From JAPXSY01 sp034003585 (GTDB lineage: Bacteria; Verrucomicrobiota; Kiritimatiellia; RFP12; UBA1067): a stretch of DNA of 9,481 nucleotides. Position numbers and translations under genes: made by a program. The stretch lies in NCBI GenBank assembly GCA_034003585.1, contig JAVEYH010000128.1:1-9481 (forward strand). Direction: 5' to 3'. Of this stretch, positions 6,880-9,481 are shown piece by piece. Under the pieces are notes generated by a model that saw only the letters and a program-made list of their open reading frames with translations, had not been told where the DNA came from and did not search any database. Position 1 is the stretch's first letter. Each line of letters opens with the position of its first letter.

Positions 6880-8316
6880 TCATTCGCAACCGTCGGTGCG
6901 CGCGTCCTCCGCGGACGAAACCTCCGTGACCGTCACGGCGGGCGAACGTCCCGGGTGGCGGGACGGTTGCGTCGGCGCGGCAGCGTCGCGGTCCTTCCTG
7001 GGCTTGCGGCGGCGCCGGCGGCGCGCGCGCGGGGGCGGATCGCTCTCCGCATCGCGGGGCTCGTTCACCTCATCGCCGATCGGCTGGTCCTGCGGCGGGT
7101 TCACCTCGTGCCGCGCAACTTCCGCATCGTAGAGGGCCTGCCAGGCGTCCAGACGGGAGCGGTCGCCCTTCTCGGCAACCGTGATGATGCGATAAAACGC
7201 GAGCGCCTCCGGAAAGGCGGGGTGGTGGAGGAAACGAAGGGAACGCCCTTTTTGCGGGGGTTCCGCAAGGCGGCGTCCGGCATCCAGGAGCGCGATGGCC
7301 GAATAGAGGGTCGCTTTGGGGACGTGCAGACGGTGCGCGAGCGGTTGCAGGACCAGGCGCGCCACATGCTGGCGGTTGACCCGTCCGCGGGGATGGCGCG
7401 CCTCCTCCCGCGCGAGGCTGGCCTGGAAGAGCGGGTAGAAGAGGCAGGCGGCACGGACGCCGTTGGTCAGATCCGCGGTCTGCGGGTCGGCGTCCAGCGC
7501 GGCGAGCACATTCCACAGCGGCGCTTTGGCGCCGCCGTTCTGGGTGAGGAACGCGTCGAGTTCCGGCAGCAGGTCGCCCAGCAGTTTGTATTCCCAACAA
7601 AGGCGGAACGCGGTGCGCGAGGTGCCGTAGGTGAAAAGCCGGAACACCTCCTCGCACACGCGGGGGACCGAGGCGTTGAGAATGTCCGCATGGTGCTTGA
7701 GCATGGCTTTGCGGCAGGCGCGGTCCAACGAAAAATCCAGGCGCGCGGCGAACTTGACGGCGCGCATCATGCGGACCGGGTCCTCGCGGAACCGGATCTC
7801 CGGGTCACCGATGCTGCGCAGCACCCGTTTCTCGAGATCCCGGATCCCCCCGACGTAATCGATCACGGAAAAGGATTGGGGGTCGTAGAACAAACCATTC
7901 ACGGTGAAATCGCGGCGTTTGGCATCCTCCTCCGGCGAGCCGAAGGTGTTGTCTTCCGTCTGGTAGATGCCCGAGTTCCCGTCGCCGTCGTTCGGGTCCG
8001 GCTGGCGCCGGAAGGTGGAGGTTTCAATGATTTTACGGCCGAAAACGATATGGGCGAGCCGGAAACGGCGTCCGATCAGAAAGCAGTTCCGGAAGAGGCG
8101 CCGGATTTCGTTCGGGCGCGCGTTCGTGCTGATGTCGAAATCCTTGGGCTGTCTTCCCATCAGGAGGTCGCGCACGCTGCCGCCCACCAGATAAGCGGTG
8201 TATCCCGCATGAACCAGGCGGTAGAGGACTTTGAGGGCTTCGGGGTCGATATTCGCGCGGGAGAGGCAATGTTCCTTGCGTTCGCGCACGATCGGGTAGG
8301 CTTTTTTAAAAAACAT
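6880..8316 (-). CDS. pcnB: Poly(A) polymerase (class II nucleotidyltransferase, PcnB type)
   Basis: The 478-residue protein adds 3' poly(A) tails to RNA, marking it for decay. The nucleotidyltransferase head has YLVGGSVRDLLMG (42-53) and the metal-binding pair in KDFDIST (D59, D61). LIGRRFRLAHIVFG (80-93) matches the element that separates bacterial poly(A) polymerases from CCA-adding enzymes, and the flexible insert ends with DNTFGSPEEDAKRRDFTVNG (122-141), close to the E. coli PcnB pattern. RFREDPVRMMRAVKFAARL (175-193) is the conserved link to the RNA-binding domain. The tail from about 405 is proline- and acid-rich, then strongly basic (RARRRRRRKPRK at 429-440), resembling the arginine-rich C terminus of E. 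coli PcnB. I start at the ATG at 8316; an in-frame TTG at 8325 would add three residues, and neither has a clear ribosome site. Two more genes follow on the same strand after 51 bases. A CCA-adding role is the less likely alternative. Confidence 0.94.
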   Translation of the reverse strand: MFFKKAYPIVRERKEHCLSRANIDPEALKVLYRLVHAGYTAYLVGGSVRDLLMGRQPKDFDISTNARPNEIRRLFRNCFLIGRRFRLAHIVFGRKIIETSTFRRQPDPNDGDGNSGIYQTEDNTFGSPEEDAKRRDFTVNGLFYDPQSFSVIDYVGGIRDLEKRVLRSIGDPEIRFREDPVRMMRAVKFAARLDFSLDRACRKAMLKHHADILNASVPRVCEEVFRLFTYGTSRTAFRLCWEYKLLGDLLPELDAFLTQNGGAKAPLWNVLAALDADPQTADLTNGVRAACLFYPLFQASLAREEARHPRGRVNRQHVARLVLQPLAHRLHVPKATLYSAIALLDAGRRLAEPPQKGRSLRFLHHPAFPEALAFYRIITVAEKGDRSRLDAWQALYDAEVARHEVNPPQDQPIGDEVNEPRDAESDPPPRARRRRRRKPRKDRDAAAPTQPSRHPGRSPAVTVTEVSSAEDARTDGCE

Positions 8317-8367
8317 GGTTTTCAATCATTCGCCGGTTGTATGCCGAATCGTCTGCATGAGCGGCAA

Positions 8368-8396
8368 AGTATGCCAGAAAACCGGCGGCGAAACAA
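8368..8396 (-). promoter_or_regulatory. Candidate sigma-70-type promoter of pcnB
   Basis: On the minus strand, TTGTTT (8391-8396) and CATACT (8368-8373) are 17 bases apart, matching three and four of six consensus bases. TGG directly before the -10 hexamer fits an extended -10 element. Transcription would begin near 8361, giving an untranslated leader of about 45 bases before the pcnB ATG. It lies just downstream of the terminator of the upstream gene. Matches are only moderate, so this is a suggestion. Confidence 0.4.
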
Positions 8397-8412
8397 GCGG
8401 CGGAAAGGGAAA

Positions 8413-8442
8413 GGGTGAGATTCACGAGAGCGAATCTCACCC
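8413..8442 (-). terminator. Hairpin terminator of the HEAT/discoidin gene
   Basis: GGGTGAGATTC (8413-8423) and GAATCTCACCC (8432-8442) form a perfect 11-base-pair stem with an eight-base loop. It lies 52 bases beyond the stop codon of the minus-strand gene at right and before the pcnB promoter candidate. On the minus strand the stem is followed by TTTCCCTTTCC, a broken T-rich tract, which fits rho-independent termination in that direction but is not a clean U-run. The rest of the 178-base gap between pcnB and the right-hand gene holds the pcnB promoter candidate and nothing else I can support. Confidence 0.75.
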
Positions 8443-8494
8443 GGGCAGGGTCACAGGTCTGGCGGGCAGGATTGCGGCGGCCGCCGCGGGACGG

Positions 8495-9481
8495 TTACGG
8501 GAACACCGCCTCGAAAACCTTGAGTTCCAGAACGTGAACCGCCTCGTTCGCGCTGTTCTTCAGCACGTTGAGCCGCACGTACCGGGCCGGCGTGGGAGCG
8601 AAGGAGAGGTTCAGGCCTTCGGGACGCGCCGGTTTGGGCGCGGCCTGGTTGCCCGCGACCTCTTTCCACGTTTTGCCGTCCTGAGAAAGCTCCAGCGTGA
8701 ACGTGTAGGTGCGGCCGTCGTGGTGGAAGGTGAGGTGGGCGGAACGGAGCGTATGCGCCGCGCCCAAGTCGATCTGGGCCTGCGCGGGCCATTTCGCGCC
8801 GTGCCACGCCTTTTCCAGCGTGCCGTCCACGAGATGTGCCGGGATGTGGCTGCCCTGGGTCCCCACATTGACGGTCACCGGTTTTCCGAGCGCCACATTC
8901 TTCTCTTCGGCGAACAGGTTGTCGATCTCCTGACGGCGCGCGTCCGTGGCCTGCGCGCGCAGGGTACGCCAGAGGTCCGCATAGGGCTTTTTGTCCAATC
9001 CGTCCCGGTTGACGAGTTTGGCCACGCCGCGCGCAGCCAGGGTCTGGCGTTTGGCGTCCGGCGCGTTCACCGCGAGGCGCAGCAGCGCCGGCAGGGCGGC
9101 GGGCTCGGGCCATTCGGCCAGCGCGCGGATCGCGGCGGTCGAGAGATTCGCGTTGGCGTCTGCGGCCGCGCTTTCAACCGTCTGCCGGAGCGCGTCCCCG
9201 CCGATGCGCGCGGCCGTCTCGAACGCCAAGGGCTTCTGCGCCTCGGTGCCGGTCTTCAGGATGCGGGTGAGGGCTTCGAGATAGCGGCCGGTCGTGTCGC
9301 GCCGCGCGGCCGCGGCGAAGGCGGACTGGGCCTCGGGGGTGACCCGGCCGGTCGCGGCGAGCATACGCTGGAGCAGGGTGTCGGCCGCATCCGGACCTGC
9401 GGTTTCGCGCAGGAAACGGTAACTGGCGATCACGGTCTCCGTGTCCGCGGCATCCAACGTGGCGATCCCGTACCGGGCCGC
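8495..9481 (-). CDS. HEAT-like repeat protein with C-terminal F5/8 type C (discoidin) domain, partial
   Basis: The frame is open from the right edge of the window to a TAA at 8495-8497, so the start lies outside and 328 C-terminal residues are visible. Residues about 1-190 are alanine-rich amphipathic helices in pairs (QKPLAFETAARIGGDALRQT, then NLSTAAIRALAEWPEPAALP, then KRQTLAARGVAKLVN), the look of HEAT or armadillo-like repeats. From about 195 a discoidin fold begins: NVALGKPVTV, then LVDGTLEKAWHG (211-227), AQIDLGAAHTLRSAHL, FTLELSQDGKTWKEV and, near the end, ARYVRLNVL and VLELKVFE. Discoidin domains usually bind glycans or other surface ligands, so the whole protein is probably extracytoplasmic. 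Larger PVC proteins often join such domains to an N-terminal enzyme or sugar-binding region, but that part is not visible. No cysteine is present in the visible part. A good terminator follows the gene. Confidence 0.85.
   Translation of the reverse strand, partial: AARYGIATLDAADTETVIASYRFLRETAGPDAADTLLQRMLAATGRVTPEAQSAFAAAARRDTTGRYLEALTRILKTGTEAQKPLAFETAARIGGDALRQTVESAAADANANLSTAAIRALAEWPEPAALPALLRLAVNAPDAKRQTLAARGVAKLVNRDGLDKKPYADLWRTLRAQATDARRQEIDNLFAEEKNVALGKPVTVNVGTQGSHIPAHLVDGTLEKAWHGAKWPAQAQIDLGAAHTLRSAHLTFHHDGRTYTFTLELSQDGKTWKEVAGNQAAPKPARPEGLNLSFAPTPARYVRLNVLKNSANEAVHVLELKVFEAVFP

Noticed and set aside
7005..7040. GC-rich run that might be a repeat element
   Set aside because: It is explained by the arginine codons of the pcnB tail and has no second copy in the window.
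8306..8329. A tiny leader frame (MIENHVF, then stop) overlapping the pcnB start on the - strand
   Set aside because: It has no ribosome site and the length is within chance; there is no attenuation-type codon pattern.
5914..8418. An 834-codon open frame on the + strand, opposite the acyltransferase and pcnB genes
   Set aside because: It lies wholly antisense to two well-recognised genes, its translation is glycine/arginine/alanine-rich with no family motif, and it has no ribosome site. Long antisense frames are common in GC-rich DNA.

Overview
The window is GC-rich bacterial chromosome with dense, short-spaced genes. It holds seven protein genes: three on the + strand on the left, then four on the - strand. 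I see no tRNA, rRNA, CRISPR array, insertion sequence or phage integration signature. The gene set fits a Gram-negative member of the PVC superphylum, most likely a Kiritimatiellota- or Lentisphaerota-like polysaccharide degrader. The grounds are an LL-diaminopimelate aminotransferase (the DapL lysine route), a lipid A type acyltransferase (so an outer membrane), and several secreted proteins of kinds common in those phyla: an FGE-like protein, a PQQ-like propeller, a beta-helix plus laminin-G protein and a HEAT plus discoidin protein. The taxonomic call is inference from gene content only.

Left block (about 1-4648, + strand): the C-terminal end of an FGE/SUMF1-fold protein, cut by the window start, then a secreted PQQ-like beta-propeller protein, then a 950-residue secreted right-handed beta-helix protein with a C-terminal laminin-G/concanavalin-like domain. 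Gaps of 91 and 44 bases and good ribosome sites for the last two suggest co-expression. The block looks like an extracytoplasmic carbohydrate or sulfated-glycan utilisation locus, but no substrate can be read from the sequence.

Middle block (4658-8316, - strand): poly(A) polymerase (pcnB), a LpxL/HtrB-family acyltransferase and dapL, in that transcription order. pcnB and the acyltransferase gene are 51 bases apart. The acyltransferase and dapL overlap by 4 bases (ATGA), so they are probably translationally coupled. A candidate promoter lies just upstream of pcnB. These are housekeeping functions (RNA tailing, lipid A acylation, lysine and peptidoglycan precursor synthesis).

Right block (8495-9481, - strand): the C-terminal 328 residues of a larger protein with helical HEAT-like repeats and a terminal F5/8 type C (discoidin) domain, followed by a strong hairpin terminator at 8413-8442 that separates it from pcnB.

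I found no convincing undescribed system. The points most worth a second look are the FGE-like protein without the family's catalytic cysteines, a GTGAGQ-type beta module inserted in the beta-helix protein, and the pcnB-acyltransferase-dapL arrangement.
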